NCBI RefSeq assembly: GCF_021245725.1
Contig: NZ_JAJGSX010000021.1
Span: 62,001 to 126,000, forward strand
Reading direction: 5' to 3'
DNA length: 64,000 nt
DNA from: Pseudonocardia sp. TRM90224
GTDB taxonomy: Bacteria; Actinomycetota; Actinomycetes; Mycobacteriales; Pseudonocardiaceae
Shown here: in pieces, positions 35,265 to 43,640 of the stretch
Position numbering within the stretch: the stretch's first letter is position 1
Layout: every line of letters begins with the position of its first letter
The notes under the pieces: model-generated
The model's database searches: none
What the model saw: the letters and a program-made list of their open reading frames with translations, nothing else
What the model was told of the DNA's origin: nothing
Translations under genes and position numbers: made by a program

Positions 35265-36581
35265 ATGGGGTTCGAGATGAGTCACCTGCACATGAATCGG
35301 GCCCAGCGGATGTGGGTGGTGTGGGCCGTCGGGCTGGCGGCCTACCTCGTCGGCGTCATGCACCGCACCTCGTTCGGCGTAGCGGGGCTCGACGCGGCGC
35401 AGCGCTTCTCTGCGGGGCCCGCGCTGCTGTCCGGGTTCCTGGTGCTGCAGCTGCTGGTCTACGCGATCCTGCAGGTCCCGGCCGGGGTGCTGCTCGACCG
35501 CTTCGGGCCGCGCAAGCTCGTCGTCGCCGGCGCGTTGATCATGGCGAGCGGGCAGGCCCTGCTCGGCCTCGCGACGGGGGTGCCGCTCGCGATCGCCGCG
35601 CGTGTGCTCGTCGGTGCAGGCGACGCCTTGACGTTCATCAGCGTTCTCGCCGTCGTGACGGCATGGTTCCCGAGCCGGCGCGTGCCGGTGATGACCCAGC
35701 TCACAGGTCTGCTCGGGCAGTTCGGTCAGGTGCTGAGTGCGGTGCCGCTCGCGGCGCTGCTGCACGGGCCCGGCTGGACGACCGCGTTCGTCTCCGCCGC
35801 CGCGCTGGGGGTGGCCGCGGCCATCGCCGTGCTCGTCGTGGTGCGCGACCGCCCGCCGGGCGCGCCGGCGCCACCCCGGGCGGCGTCACCCCGCGAGGTG
35901 GTCGAGTCGCTCGTCTGCTCGTGGCGGGAGCCGGGCACCCGGCTCGGCCTCTGGACGCACACCGGCACGCAGTTCTCCGGCACCGTGTTCGCGCTGCTGT
36001 GGGGTGTGCCTTACCTCGTGGCCGGGCAGGGCTTCAGCACGACGGAGGCCAGCGCGCTGCTGACGATGTTCGTCGTGACAGGGGTTGTCGCCGGACCGCT
36101 GTTCGGTGAGTTCACCGCCCGCCATCCGCTCCGGCGTTCGTGGCTGGTGCTGTCGGTGATCACCGTGACCGCGCTGATGTGGACGATCGTGCTGGCCGTG
36201 CCGCCGCCCGCGCCGCGGTGGCTGCTGGTGCTGCTCGTGGTCGTGCTGGCGCTGGGCGGCCCCGGCTCGATGATCGGCTTCGACTTCGCCCGCACGTTCA
36301 ACCCCGGACACCGGCAGGGCACCGCCGTCGGCATCGTCAATGTCGGAGGGTTCGTCGCGTCGCTGCTGGTGGCGCTCGGGGTCGGGATCGTGCTCGGCGC
36401 CGTGGGGCCCGGTGGGTACACCCCGGAGTCGTTCCGGGTGGCCTGGACGGTGCAGTACGCGATATGGGCGTTCGGGCTGGCCGGCGTGCTCGTCGCGCGC
36501 CGCCGGGCGCGGCGCAAGATGGCTGCGCAGGGTGTGGTCGTCCCGCCGCTGCGCGAGGTGTTGACGCGCCGCCGGCCCTGA
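35265..36581 (+). CDS. Major facilitator superfamily transporter
   Basis: 438 residues, 12 membrane helices. MFS motif A-like GVLLDRFGPRKLVVAGAL between helices 2 and 3, and a motif C region later (VPLAIAARVLVGAGDALTF is helix 4). The NarK/NNP-like start HRTSFGVAGLDAAQRF and the charged central loop at residues ~205-225 point to a metabolite transporter of the anion/hexuronate type rather than multidrug, but substrate is not determinable. An alternative ATG lies at 35277 after GGGG. Divergent from the PAC2 gene. Confidence 0.85.
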   Translation: MGFEMSHLHMNRAQRMWVVWAVGLAAYLVGVMHRTSFGVAGLDAAQRFSAGPALLSGFLVLQLLVYAILQVPAGVLLDRFGPRKLVVAGALIMASGQALLGLATGVPLAIAARVLVGAGDALTFISVLAVVTAWFPSRRVPVMTQLTGLLGQFGQVLSAVPLAALLHGPGWTTAFVSAAALGVAAAIAVLVVVRDRPPGAPAPPRAASPREVVESLVCSWREPGTRLGLWTHTGTQFSGTVFALLWGVPYLVAGQGFSTTEASALLTMFVVTGVVAGPLFGEFTARHPLRRSWLVLSVITVTALMWTIVLAVPPPAPRWLLVLLVVVLALGGPGSMIGFDFARTFNPGHRQGTAVGIVNVGGFVASLLVALGVGIVLGAVGPGGYTPESFRVAWTVQYAIWAFGLAGVLVARRRARRKMAAQGVVVPPLREVLTRRRP

Positions 36582-36657
36582 CGCTCCGCGCTACCCCGAT
36601 CAGGGCACCGGCCGTCGCAGCCCGTCACACCGCCGGGCCGAGTGGATCACTCGTTGG

Positions 36658-36672
36658 TGATAACGATTATCA
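36658..36672. promoter_or_regulatory. Fur/Zur-family-like operator
   Basis: TGATAACGATTATCA, 6-bp arms TGATAA/TTATCA with a 3-bp centre, 49 bp upstream of the CooC-like gene. The pattern is like actinobacterial Zur/Fur boxes. A metal-responsive repressor would fit a gene family linked to metal-cluster maturation. Predicted from sequence only. Confidence 0.6.
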
Positions 36673-36720
36673 TCAGCGCCACGGTTCATTTGGCAGTTCA
36701 TCGGCCCGGAAGGACACGGC

Positions 36721-37685
36721 ATGCGCATCGCCTTCGTCGGCAAGGGCGGCAGCGGGAAGACGACGTCGGCCGCGGTGTTCAGCCGCTTCGTGGCCGCACT
36801 CGGTCGCCCGGTGCTCGCCGTCGACGCCGACATCAACCAGCACCTCGGCCAGGCGCTCGGCGACGAGGGAGCGCCGCCGCGCGCGCTCGGCACCGACCTC
36901 GGTTGGCTCAAGGACCACATGCGCGGCACCAACCCGCGTGTTGCATCGGCGGCGTCGATGATCAAGACGACGCCGCCGGGTGCCGGCTCCCGCCTGCTCG
37001 ACCTCGACCCGTCCGGCGAGCTGCTCTCGCGGTATTCGGCCGTGGCCCCGGGTGGCGTGCGCTACGTCGTCACCGGCGCGTTCGACGAGGCCGACATCGG
37101 CGTCTCCTGCTACCACTCCAAGACCGGGGCGGTGGAGCTCTACCTGAACCACCTGCTCGACGGGCCCGGCGAGTACGTGGTGGTCGACATGACCGCGGGC
37201 GCGGACGCCTTCGCGTCGGGCCTGTTCACCCGCTTCGACCTGACGGTGCTGGTCAGCGAGCCGACCCGGCGCGGCGTCGGCGTCTACCGGCAGTACGCCG
37301 AGCACGCCGCGGGCCACGGCGTCGAGCTGCGGGTGCTGGGCAACAAGGTCAGCGACGACGAGGACGCCGGCTGGTTGCGAGAGCAGGTCGGCGACGCGCT
37401 GATCGGCTGCATCGGGACGTCGGCGTGGGTGCGCGCAGCCGAACGCGGCTCCGCGGCTCCCGTCGCCGAGCTGGAGCCGGCCAACCTCGCGGTCCTCGAC
37501 GCCTGCTCGCCGCGCTCGACGCCCGCGATCGCGACTGGGCCGCTTACCACCGCGGTTCGGTCGCCTTCCACCTGCGCAACGCCGAGGCGTGGGGCAACCG
37601 CGCCGTCGGCGCGGACCTCGCCGCGCAGGTCGACCCCGATTTCACGTACCCGGACTTCACGTACGCACCGCCGGTGTGGGCGTGA
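36721..37685 (+). pseudogene. CooC-like MinD-family ATPase, with an apparent one-base frameshift
   Basis: N-terminal ~260 residues read in one frame: deviant Walker A GKGGSGKTTSA at residues 7-17, ADINQHLGQALGDE, and later VVVDMTAGADAFASGLF and GNKVSDDEDAGW, as in CooC/nickel-insertion accessory P-loop ATPases. At ~37502 coding sense moves to the next frame, where LLAALDARDRDWAAYHRGSV continues to a stop at 37685; the original frame runs on as Ser/Thr/Arg-rich nonsense to 37770. One missing C in GACGCC-CTGCTC would restore a ~322-residue protein. It may be a sequencing error in a GC run or a real lesion. No CO dehydrogenase genes are in view. The Fur/Zur-like box is just upstream and the SCO5389-like gene just downstream. 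Confidence 0.75.
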
Positions 37686-37729
37686 TCATCCGGACCGTCC
37701 AGGTATCTCATCCAACTCGGGAGGAAACC

Positions 37730-38125
37730 GTGTCGCTCGATGTCCCCACCCACGTGCTCGATGCCGCTGAGCGCGGCGAGCTCGACGATGCGCAGTTCGT
37801 CGCCGTCGTGCGCGAGTCGCTGCCCTACGCGTGGGAGGTGATCTCCTCCGCGGCTGCCGACCAGGTCGCCCGTCCGGACGCACCGTTCGGCGAGCACGAG
37901 GTGCCGCCGCCGTCGGAGCAGGCCCGCGGGCAGCTGCTGCGCGCCCTGGCCAGCAACGCGATCCGCGGTGCGCTCGAGCGCCACTTCGGCGTCGTGCTGG
38001 CGTTCCAGAACTGCCACCGCGTCGCCGCGTTCGCGCCGTCGCAGGTCGGCTCGCCGATGTACCGCGAGTTCATCAGCGTGCGGGGGCAGGTGCTCAACCA
38101 GAGCCCCGAGCTGCGCGACTGCTGA
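37730..38125 (+). CDS. SCO5389-family protein
   Basis: 131 residues. SLDVPTHVLDAAERGELDDAQFV ... RESLPYAWEVIS, then PPSEQARGQLLRALASNAIR, GALERHFGVVLAFQNCHRVA and the ending LNQSPELRDC match what I recall of the Streptomyces SCO5389 family, whose function is unknown. GTG 37730 follows GGGAGGA, so the upstream open frame is not used. One conserved Cys in QNCHR. Same strand as the CooC-like gene, 44 bp after its restored stop. A terminator lies 13 bp past the end. Confidence 0.88.
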   Translation: MSLDVPTHVLDAAERGELDDAQFVAVVRESLPYAWEVISSAAADQVARPDAPFGEHEVPPPSEQARGQLLRALASNAIRGALERHFGVVLAFQNCHRVAAFAPSQVGSPMYREFISVRGQVLNQSPELRDC

Positions 38126-38138
38126 TCCTGCGCATGCA

Positions 38139-38174
38139 GAACAGGCCCCCGGTGCACGCGCCGGGGGCCTGTTC
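38139..38174. terminator. Strong hairpin terminator
   Basis: Perfect 14-bp stem GAACAGGCCCCCGG (38139-38152) with CCGGGGGCCTGTTC (38161-38174) and an 8-nt loop, between convergent genes ending at 38125 and 38192. No T-tract follows. Unrelated in sequence to families A-C. Confidence 0.85.
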
Positions 38175-38191
38175 CACGTGGTGGCGGTCGG

Positions 38192-38944
38192 CTACTCCGC
38201 GAGCAGCCGGTAGATCGTCTTGCGGGCCTCGGCGAGCGCTGCCGACGCCGCGGTGACCTGCTCCGGCGTGCCTGCGCCCATGACCTGCTGCGCGGCCGCG
38301 TTCAGCTGGCCCAGCTGCTCCCACAGCTCCGTCGACTCGTCATCGGCGGCACCGCGGCCGACCGACTCCCATACCGCGTCGAGCTCGGCGCGGTGCTCCT
38401 CGACGTACGCCGTGCCGCTCTCGGTGAGCTGCACGACCCGGCGGCCTTCGGCCTTCTCGATCCGGACCAGGCCCTCGTCCTCCAGCTGCGAGAGCGTGGG
38501 GTAGACGGAGCCGGGGCTGGGGCGCCAGGCGCCACCGGTGCGGTCCGCGATCTCCTGGATGATCTCGTAGCCGTGCCGCGGCTGCTCCGCGACCAGCGCG
38601 AGCACCGCGATGCGGATGTCGCCGCGTGCGGTGCGCCGGCCACGGCCGCGGCCGCGAGGGCCGGGGAAGCCGTGGCGTCCCGGACCGAAGCCCGGGCCGA
38701 ACCCGGGGCCGAAGCCGCCGGGGCCGGGACCGAACGGCGGTCCGCCGCGGCGGCCCCGCCTTCCCGGTCCGCGCCGGAGGCGGTCCCGGAGATCTTCGGG
38801 ATGCGGTCCGTCGTCGGCGTCCCCGGTGCCTGGGCCACGGCCGTGCGGGACGTCCATGCCGGCCGCCATGGCGGCGAAGGGTGCGCGCATCCGGCGCGAC
38901 CAGCCGCTCATCGGGTGCTCCCAGGGGGTGTTGATGGCGTTCAT
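38192..38944 (-). CDS. PadR-family transcriptional regulator with Gly/Pro/Arg-rich N-terminal region
   Basis: 250 residues. Residues ~110-190 are the winged-helix PadR domain: DIRIAVLALVAEQPRHGYEI, GAWRPSPGSVYPTLSQLEDE and LVRIEKAEGRRVVQLTESG. The C-terminal helical part is for dimerisation. The first ~105 residues include a low-complexity GFGPGFGPGFGPGRHGF stretch, common in actinobacterial PadR proteins and likely unstructured. ATG 38944 has GAGGAGAA. A perfect palindrome CGATATATCG lies ~65 bp upstream, a candidate autoregulatory site. Confidence 0.92.
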   Translation of the reverse strand: MNAINTPWEHPMSGWSRRMRAPFAAMAAGMDVPHGRGPGTGDADDGPHPEDLRDRLRRGPGRRGRRGGPPFGPGPGGFGPGFGPGFGPGRHGFPGPRGRGRGRRTARGDIRIAVLALVAEQPRHGYEIIQEIADRTGGAWRPSPGSVYPTLSQLEDEGLVRIEKAEGRRVVQLTESGTAYVEEHRAELDAVWESVGRGAADDESTELWEQLGQLNAAAQQVMGAGTPEQVTAASAALAEARKTIYRLLAE

Positions 38945-39009
38945 GAGTGTTCTCCTCAGTCTCTGAGCCCTCCGTGCTCCGATAGCACTGAGCAGCTCGT
39001 GTGCCATCA

Positions 39010-39019
39010 CGATATATCG
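39010..39019. promoter_or_regulatory. Candidate PadR operator
   Basis: CGATATATCG, a 10-bp perfect palindrome standing out from GC-rich surroundings, between the PadR gene and the FAD enzyme stop. Position fits the PadR promoter; binding is inferred. Confidence 0.5.
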
Positions 39020-39034
39020 CTAACTGTCGTTCGA

Positions 39035-40357
39035 CTACGTGAGCTGCGTCACAGGCGTCTGACGACGCTCCCAGCTCAACGGCTTGGTCGGTGCCGCCCA
39101 CTCGCCGAAGCTGCGCCGCCGCAACGGCGGCACCGCCTGGCACAAGCGGAAGAAGGCCCGCGCCGCGGCCGTGCCGATCGCGTTCCCGCCGATGAGCTGC
39201 TTGCGGCCCGCGAGAGCCTCCGCGACCGCGGCGTACCCGTGTTCGCGCATCCCTTCCTCGTAGGTGGCGACGGCGTCGAGCAGTGGGCGCCGGCCGTCCT
39301 GCGCCGCACCGAGCTGCTGGGTGAGCAGCACCGCGTCGCGCATGGCCGCGTTGCCGCCGAGCCCGCCGATCGGCGGCATGGTGTGCGCGGCGTCGCCGAG
39401 GAGCGTCACGTTGGTCGGGGTCCACGGCGGCAGTGCCGGCGACGCCGTGAACCGCCGCGCGCTGCGCGCCGCGGGTTCGGACTCCGCCAGCAGCCGGCGC
39501 AGTGCCGGGTGCCAGTGCGAGATCAGGACGTCGACCGCGACCCGAATGGCGTCGGAGTCGAGCGAGGTCACGTCGTCGGGCAGCGCGGCCGGGTCGGCGA
39601 GCAGCGCGCACAGCACGTACGGGCGGTCGCTCACGTCCGGTGCCGTCCCGACCGCCGCCTCCAGCTCCGCCAGTGCTCCGGCCGGTGGGACGTACGCGGA
39701 GGCGAACAGGCCGACCGGGCCGTTCGCCACGATTGCGTTCATGCCCGTGCGCAGGCGGGGCGGTATGTGGTCGGTGTCCCCGTCCATGAACACCTTGTGC
39801 GCGATCCCGACGACCTCCGCGTCGACCGGCGTGGCCTGCGGGAGGTACTGCTTGCGCACGCGGGAGGACGCGCCGTCGGCACCGACGAGCAGGTCGCCGA
39901 CGGTGCGGTGGCCGTCGGCGAAGATCGCGGCGACCCGGCCGTCGTCGGTGTGCTCGTAGCGGACGAACTCCGCGCCGAACCGCACTTCGTCGAGACCGGC
40001 GAGCAGGAGACGGCGCAGCGTGGCGCGGTCGACGGCGTAGTGGTCCTCACCGGGGCCCGCGGCCCGGCCCGGATACATGATCGACTCCTCGATCACGACG
40101 AGCTCGGCGAGCTGCTCGGTCAGGAACCCGAAGTCGCCACCGCGCCCGGACGTCGCGACGAACGTGTCGAACAGGTCCGGGGGCAGCGCGGTCTGCAGCG
40201 ACCGTGCGCCCGCCGGGTTGATGTGGATGCGGTAGCCCTCCCAGCGCGCGCCCGGCGCGCTGTCGCGCTCGTGGACCTCGACTTCGACGCCCGTGCCGCG
40301 CAGCCCCTGCGCGAGCGTCAGACCGCCGATGCCGCCGCCGATCACGATCACCTTCAT
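39035..40357 (-). CDS. FAD-dependent monooxygenase (aromatic hydroxylase family)
   Basis: 440 residues. N-terminal ADP-binding VIVIGGGIGGLTLAQGL, internal VGADGASSRVRKQYLP (DG motif) and the FAD-ribityl motif LLGDAAHTMPPIGGLGGNAA place it in the class A flavoprotein monooxygenases related to p-hydroxybenzoate, salicylate and tetracycline hydroxylases. GDxxHxMPP is complete. Substrate unknown. Its ATG overlaps the TetR stop (ATGA), so it is co-transcribed with and probably repressed by that TetR protein. Confidence 0.92.
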   Translation of the reverse strand: MKVIVIGGGIGGLTLAQGLRGTGVEVEVHERDSAPGARWEGYRIHINPAGARSLQTALPPDLFDTFVATSGRGGDFGFLTEQLAELVVIEESIMYPGRAAGPGEDHYAVDRATLRRLLLAGLDEVRFGAEFVRYEHTDDGRVAAIFADGHRTVGDLLVGADGASSRVRKQYLPQATPVDAEVVGIAHKVFMDGDTDHIPPRLRTGMNAIVANGPVGLFASAYVPPAGALAELEAAVGTAPDVSDRPYVLCALLADPAALPDDVTSLDSDAIRVAVDVLISHWHPALRRLLAESEPAARSARRFTASPALPPWTPTNVTLLGDAAHTMPPIGGLGGNAAMRDAVLLTQQLGAAQDGRRPLLDAVATYEEGMREHGYAAVAEALAGRKQLIGGNAIGTAAARAFFRLCQAVPPLRRRSFGEWAAPTKPLSWERRQTPVTQLT

Positions 40358-40920
40358 GTTGTTTCCCCCTTGTTCTCGCTGCTGGTTTCACTGCTGCTGT
40401 TGCTGTCGCTGCCGAGCAGTAGGTCTTCGAGCCGGTCGAAGACCGCTTGCGCGTGCTGGGGCGCGAACCGCGCCCCCTTGACCACCGCGATCACCAGCTC
40501 CGCGTCCGCCGCCGGATCGGTGACGTGCGGCAAGAGCAGTTCGATCAGCGCCTCCCGCCAGCCCTCCTCGATCCGGCGCATCAGCCCGGCGACCGCCGGG
40601 TCGCGCTGCGCGCGCAGGTCGAGCTCGGCCGTCACCGTGAAGAGCTGCGCGTCCTCGACCATCAGCTGCCGCAAGTTGCGCAGGTGGTCGCGCAACCCGC
40701 TGCCCGGCGGTGAGGTGCCGAAGAACCGGCTCGTCGTGTATGCGGCGACGGCCTCGACCAGCTCCTGCTTCGTTGCGATGTGGTGGTGCAACGTCGAGTG
40801 GTCGATCCCGACATCACCCGCCACCTGTCGCAGTCGCAAACCCTCGAAGCCGACCTCGGCCACCCGTGCGTACGCGGCCGCGACCAGTTGGTCGCGGCGA
40901 ACCCTGTCTCCACCAACCAC
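40354..40920 (-). CDS. TetR-family repressor
   Basis: 188 residues from GTG 40920; earlier in-frame GTG codons exist. N-terminal helix-turn-helix: RDQLVAAAYARVAEVGFEGL then LRQVAGDVGIDHSTLHHHIA with TKQELVEAV, as in TetR. The C-terminal ligand domain is divergent; the tail is Ser/Glu-rich (SNSSSETSSENKG). It overlaps the monooxygenase gene and starts inside a perfect 14-bp palindrome that is probably its own operator. Likely represses itself and the monooxygenase until an aromatic or xenobiotic ligand appears. Confidence 0.88.
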   Translation of the reverse strand: MVGGDRVRRDQLVAAAYARVAEVGFEGLRLRQVAGDVGIDHSTLHHHIATKQELVEAVAAYTTSRFFGTSPPGSGLRDHLRNLRQLMVEDAQLFTVTAELDLRAQRDPAVAGLMRRIEEGWREALIELLLPHVTDPAADAELVIAVVKGARFAPQHAQAVFDRLEDLLLGSDSNSSSETSSENKGETT

Positions 40921-40927
40921 TTGGTTG
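40914..40927. promoter_or_regulatory. Candidate TetR operator over the tetR start
   Basis: CAACCACTTGGTTG, perfect 6-bp arms with a 2-bp centre, covering the GTG start of the TetR gene. In a leaderless or short-leader gene this position would block transcription. Confidence 0.6.
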
Positions 40928-40939
40928 AGGCTACACACC

Positions 40940-41000
40940 TCCCCACCGTTTTGTGCACTTGCGCGCTTTCTGAGCGCGCAAGTGCACAAAACAGTGGGGA
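40940..41000. repeat. Family A intergenic palindrome, copy 3
   Basis: Nearly perfect 28-bp arms (40940-40967 with 40973-41000, one mismatch, 5-nt loop). They begin TCCCCACCGTTTTGTG and contain an inner TGCACTTGCGCGC stem. It fills the divergent region between the TetR and nitrile hydratase alpha genes, so it cannot act as a simple terminator here. Confidence 0.88.
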
Positions 41001-41032
41001 ACTTCGGGGCCGGGACGGCCTACGGTGGGCGG

Positions 41033-41656
41033 GTGGCAGCGGGCGACACGGGGCAGGCGGCCGGGCAGGTGGCCGGGCACGGCGACAACACGATGGCGCT
41101 CAGGGTCGAGGCGCTGGAGTCGCTGCTCGTCGAGAAGGGCTACGTCGACCCCGCCGCGCTCGACACGATCATCACGACCTACGAGCGCGACGTCGGGCCG
41201 CGCAACGGGGCGCACGTCGTCGCGCTGTCGTGGGTCGACCCGGAGTACCGGCAACGGCTGCTCACCGACGCCACCGCCGCGATCGCCGAGCTCGGCTACG
41301 GCGGCCGGCAGGGCGAGCACATGGTCGCGCTGGAGAACACCCCCGACGAGCACCACCTCGTCGTCTGCACGCTCTGCTCGTGCTACCCGTGGCCGGTGCT
41401 GGGGCTGCCGCCCACCTGGTACAAGTCGGCGCCCTACCGGTCGCGCGCGGTGCTCGACCCGCGTGGTGTGCTCGCCGACTTCGGCGTGACGCTCCCGGAG
41501 GGCACCCGCATCACGGTGCACGACTCGACGGCGGAGGTCCGCTACCTCGTCGTGCCGATGCGCCCGCCGGGCACGGACGGGTGGGACGTCGAGGCGCTCG
41601 CCGCGCTCGTCACCCGCGACTCCATGATCGGCACCGGCGTGTTGGCGGCGCCGTGA
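41033..41656 (+). CDS. nthA: Nitrile hydratase alpha subunit, cobalt type
   Basis: 207 residues from GTG 41033 (after GGTGGGCGG); ATG 41093 would give 187. The metal-binding claw is VCTLCSC with Cys112, Cys115, Ser116 and Cys117. Thr after the first Cys marks the cobalt rather than the iron type. GPRNGAHVVALSWVDPEYR and CYPWPVLGLPPTWYKSAPYR are standard. Converts nitriles to amides with the beta subunit. The beta gene overlaps by GTGA. No amidase or recognisable activator (NhlE/P14K) is adjacent; the 57-residue downstream protein is not an obvious one. Confidence 0.93.
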   Translation: MAAGDTGQAAGQVAGHGDNTMALRVEALESLLVEKGYVDPAALDTIITTYERDVGPRNGAHVVALSWVDPEYRQRLLTDATAAIAELGYGGRQGEHMVALENTPDEHHLVVCTLCSCYPWPVLGLPPTWYKSAPYRSRAVLDPRGVLADFGVTLPEGTRITVHDSTAEVRYLVVPMRPPGTDGWDVEALAALVTRDSMIGTGVLAAP

Positions 41657-42336
41657 ACGGCGCTGCGGACCTCGGCGGGATGATGGGTTTCGGGCCGGTC
41701 GTGCCCGAACCGGAGGACGAGCGGTTCCACGCCGACTGGGAACGCAGGGCACTCGCGCTCACCCTCGCCGCGGCCCGCCCCGGTCGCTGGAACATCGACC
41801 AGAGCCGCCATGCACGAGAGACCCTGCACCCCGCCGTCTACCTGACGTCGAGCTACTACGCGATCTGGGTGCAAGGGCTCGAGCGGCTGCTCGTGTCATC
41901 GGGGCTGGTCAGCGCCGAGGAGATCGCGCAGCGGCGCGCGCTCGGCCCCGGCGAGCCCGCCCGGGTGCTGACTGCGGCGGAGGTTCCTGCCGTGCTGGCC
42001 ACGGGGACGCGCGCCGACCGGCCCGAACACCGGCCGGCCGCGTTCGCGGTCGGCGAGCCCGTCCGCACGGTGGTGCGCAACCCCACCGGGCACACCCGCC
42101 TGCCCCGGTACGCCCGCGGGAAGGCCGGGGTCGTCGAGCGGGTCCACGGCGTGCACGTCCTGCCCGACGCACACGCGCACGGGCTCGGTGAACAGCCGGA
42201 ATGGCTCTACACGGTGCGGTTCGACGGGCGGGAGCTCTGGGGCGCCGACGCCGCTGCCGACCTCACCGTCACGATCGACGCGTGGGAGAGCTACCTCGAA
42301 CCGGGAACCCGGGAGGGTTCCCCTTCGTCAGCATGA
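41653..42336 (+). CDS. nthB: Nitrile hydratase beta subunit
   Basis: 227 residues. N-terminal DLGGMMGFGPV with the usual beta-subunit start, then FHADWERRALALTLA, SYYAIWVQGLERLLV, and the C-terminal SH3-like part FAVGEPVRTVVRNPTGHTRLPRYARGKAGVVERVHG and WLYTVRFDGRELWG. GTG start inside the alpha stop (GTGA). Forms the alpha-beta heterodimer/tetramer and helps shape the active site. Normal length for the family. Confidence 0.93.
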   Translation: MNGAADLGGMMGFGPVVPEPEDERFHADWERRALALTLAAARPGRWNIDQSRHARETLHPAVYLTSSYYAIWVQGLERLLVSSGLVSAEEIAQRRALGPGEPARVLTAAEVPAVLATGTRADRPEHRPAAFAVGEPVRTVVRNPTGHTRLPRYARGKAGVVERVHGVHVLPDAHAHGLGEQPEWLYTVRFDGRELWGADAAADLTVTIDAWESYLEPGTREGSPSSA

Positions 42337-42385
42337 TGTCGGGCTCCGTGGGCTCCGAAGGTGGATCAGCGAAGGTGAGGCAGCT

Positions 42386-42559
42386 GTGAAGATAGTGAAG
42401 ATCCTCGGCATCGCGCTGGCCGTGTGGATCGCGCTCTCGTTGCTGGGTGCTGTGTTCAAGTTCCTGGTGTGGGCTCTCGTGATCGGCGGTGTGCTCTTCG
42501 TCGGCGCCGCCGCGTACACGGCGATCCGCAACCGTTCCCAGCGGTCCATCGGCCGCTGA
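42386..42559 (+). CDS. Small membrane protein
   Basis: 57 residues: KIVKILGIALAVWIALSLLG and KFLVWALVIGGVLFVGAAAY are two hydrophobic helices with a basic tail (RNRSQRSIGR). GTG 42386 is preceded by GGTGAGG. It may be co-transcribed with nitrile hydratase after a 49-bp gap, but is of the general actinobacterial small membrane protein type. Function unknown. Confidence 0.65.
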   Translation: MKIVKILGIALAVWIALSLLGAVFKFLVWALVIGGVLFVGAAAYTAIRNRSQRSIGR

Positions 42560-42572
42560 CCCCGGGTTCGGC

Positions 42573-43073
42573 TCAGCGGGTCGGCCGGGCGCCGATCCCG
42601 CAGTTGGCCGTGACGTAGCCGGAGACCCGCTGGCGCGCCACGCTCATCTCCGGTGCGGTGACCTTCGCCCGCAGGTCGACGTTGCTTTGCAGCGCGCGGG
42701 CGTCGCCGCCCGCCGCGACGATCGCGTCGAGCTGCAGGTTCTGGATGTCGATGAGGCGCTGCACGTCGCCGCGCAGCTCCTCGGGCGAAGTGATGGTCAT
42801 CTCGCTCCCGGTGCGGCGCAGCTCGTCGACCAGGTCGTCGAGACGTTGGGGTGCCGGACCACCGTTGACGAACGCGATCATCGGTTCGAGCGTGTCCGAG
42901 TTGGCCGCTGCGGCCGCGCAGAACGGGGTCGGCGGCGGCTGGTTGCGCTGCTGCCCGGCCGGGCGGTCGGTGTCGGCGACGGAGCCGCCGCAGGCGGCGA
43001 CCAGCACGCCGGCGCCCAGCACCGCAACGACAAGAGGTGCAGGGCGTCCGGTCCTGCGCGACACACGCCCCAT
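42573..43073 (-). CDS. Lipoprotein of unknown function
   Basis: 166 residues. Lipoprotein signal: basic n-region MGRVSRRTGR, hydrophobic LVVAVLGAGVLV, lipobox VAAC with Cys28. The mature part is helical (RLDDLVDELRRTGSEM ... VQRLIDIQNLQLDAIVAAG) with one C-terminal Cys (TANCGIG) that could pair with FCAA. ATG 43073 follows GGAGAAG. Not recognised. Convergent with the small membrane gene 13 bp away. Confidence 0.75.
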   Translation of the reverse strand: MGRVSRRTGRPAPLVVAVLGAGVLVAACGGSVADTDRPAGQQRNQPPPTPFCAAAAANSDTLEPMIAFVNGGPAPQRLDDLVDELRRTGSEMTITSPEELRGDVQRLIDIQNLQLDAIVAAGGDARALQSNVDLRAKVTAPEMSVARQRVSGYVTANCGIGARPTR

Positions 43074-43141
43074 CCAGCTTCTCCCCGAGACGATCAACTG
43101 CAAGCACGAACAGTAGCGCCGCGGCTCCGGAGTGCCGCACC

Positions 43142-43169
43142 GTGACCCCCACACTGTGACCCCCACACT
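43142..43169. repeat. 14-bp tandem repeat
   Basis: GTGACCCCCACACT twice in direct abutment, then GTGCAC, in the divergent 144-bp region between the lipoprotein and DUF1232 genes. Could be a regulator site for either promoter. Not repeated elsewhere that I noticed. Confidence 0.6.
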
Positions 43170-43217
43170 GTGCACTTCCGGACGGAACGTGGATGTGTGG
43201 TCGCTCGTTGAGCGTGC

Positions 43218-43586
43218 ATGCCGAGCATCGGACCCCGCCGCATGGCGGCGCTGCACGCCCTCTGGCGAGCCCTCTCGCAGGGCAGCCGCCCGGGCGCACC
43301 GGGTTTCGGCGAGCGCCTGCGCGCCTTGCCGCGGTTGCTCCGCGGCGCGGTGAGCGGCGCCTACCCGCAGCTCGGCTGGGGCCGGCTCACGATGTTCCTG
43401 CTGGCCATCGCCTACATCGTGTCGCCGGTCGACTTCGTGCCGGAGCTGTTCATCCCGCTGCTCGGGCTCGGCGACGACGCCGCAGTCGCCTTGTGGCTCG
43501 GCGGTGCGTTCCTCGTCGAGACCGAACGCTTCATCGAGTGGGAACGCCAGCAGCCCACAGTCATCGAGGGCGACCGCAAACGGTGA
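43218..43586 (+). CDS. YkvA/DUF1232 membrane protein
   Basis: 122 residues. The DUF1232 core is LTMFLLAIAYIVSPVDFVPE followed by LFIPLLGLGDDAAVALWLGG, with the conserved YxxSPxDxxP signature. One or two membrane helices. The family's function is unknown. Starts ATG 43218; the N-terminal ~45 residues are basic and cytoplasmic. Confidence 0.87.
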   Translation: MPSIGPRRMAALHALWRALSQGSRPGAPGFGERLRALPRLLRGAVSGAYPQLGWGRLTMFLLAIAYIVSPVDFVPELFIPLLGLGDDAAVALWLGGAFLVETERFIEWERQQPTVIEGDRKR

Positions 43587-43640
43587 GTCGGCGCCGGATC
43601 GTGATGATCGGTGTGCCGGGCCGGCTCTACCGTGTGAATC

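Noticed and set aside
37682..37729. Upstream start (GTG 37682) for the SCO5389-family gene
   Set aside because: The family begins at SLDVP and GTG 37730 has the GGGAGGA site.
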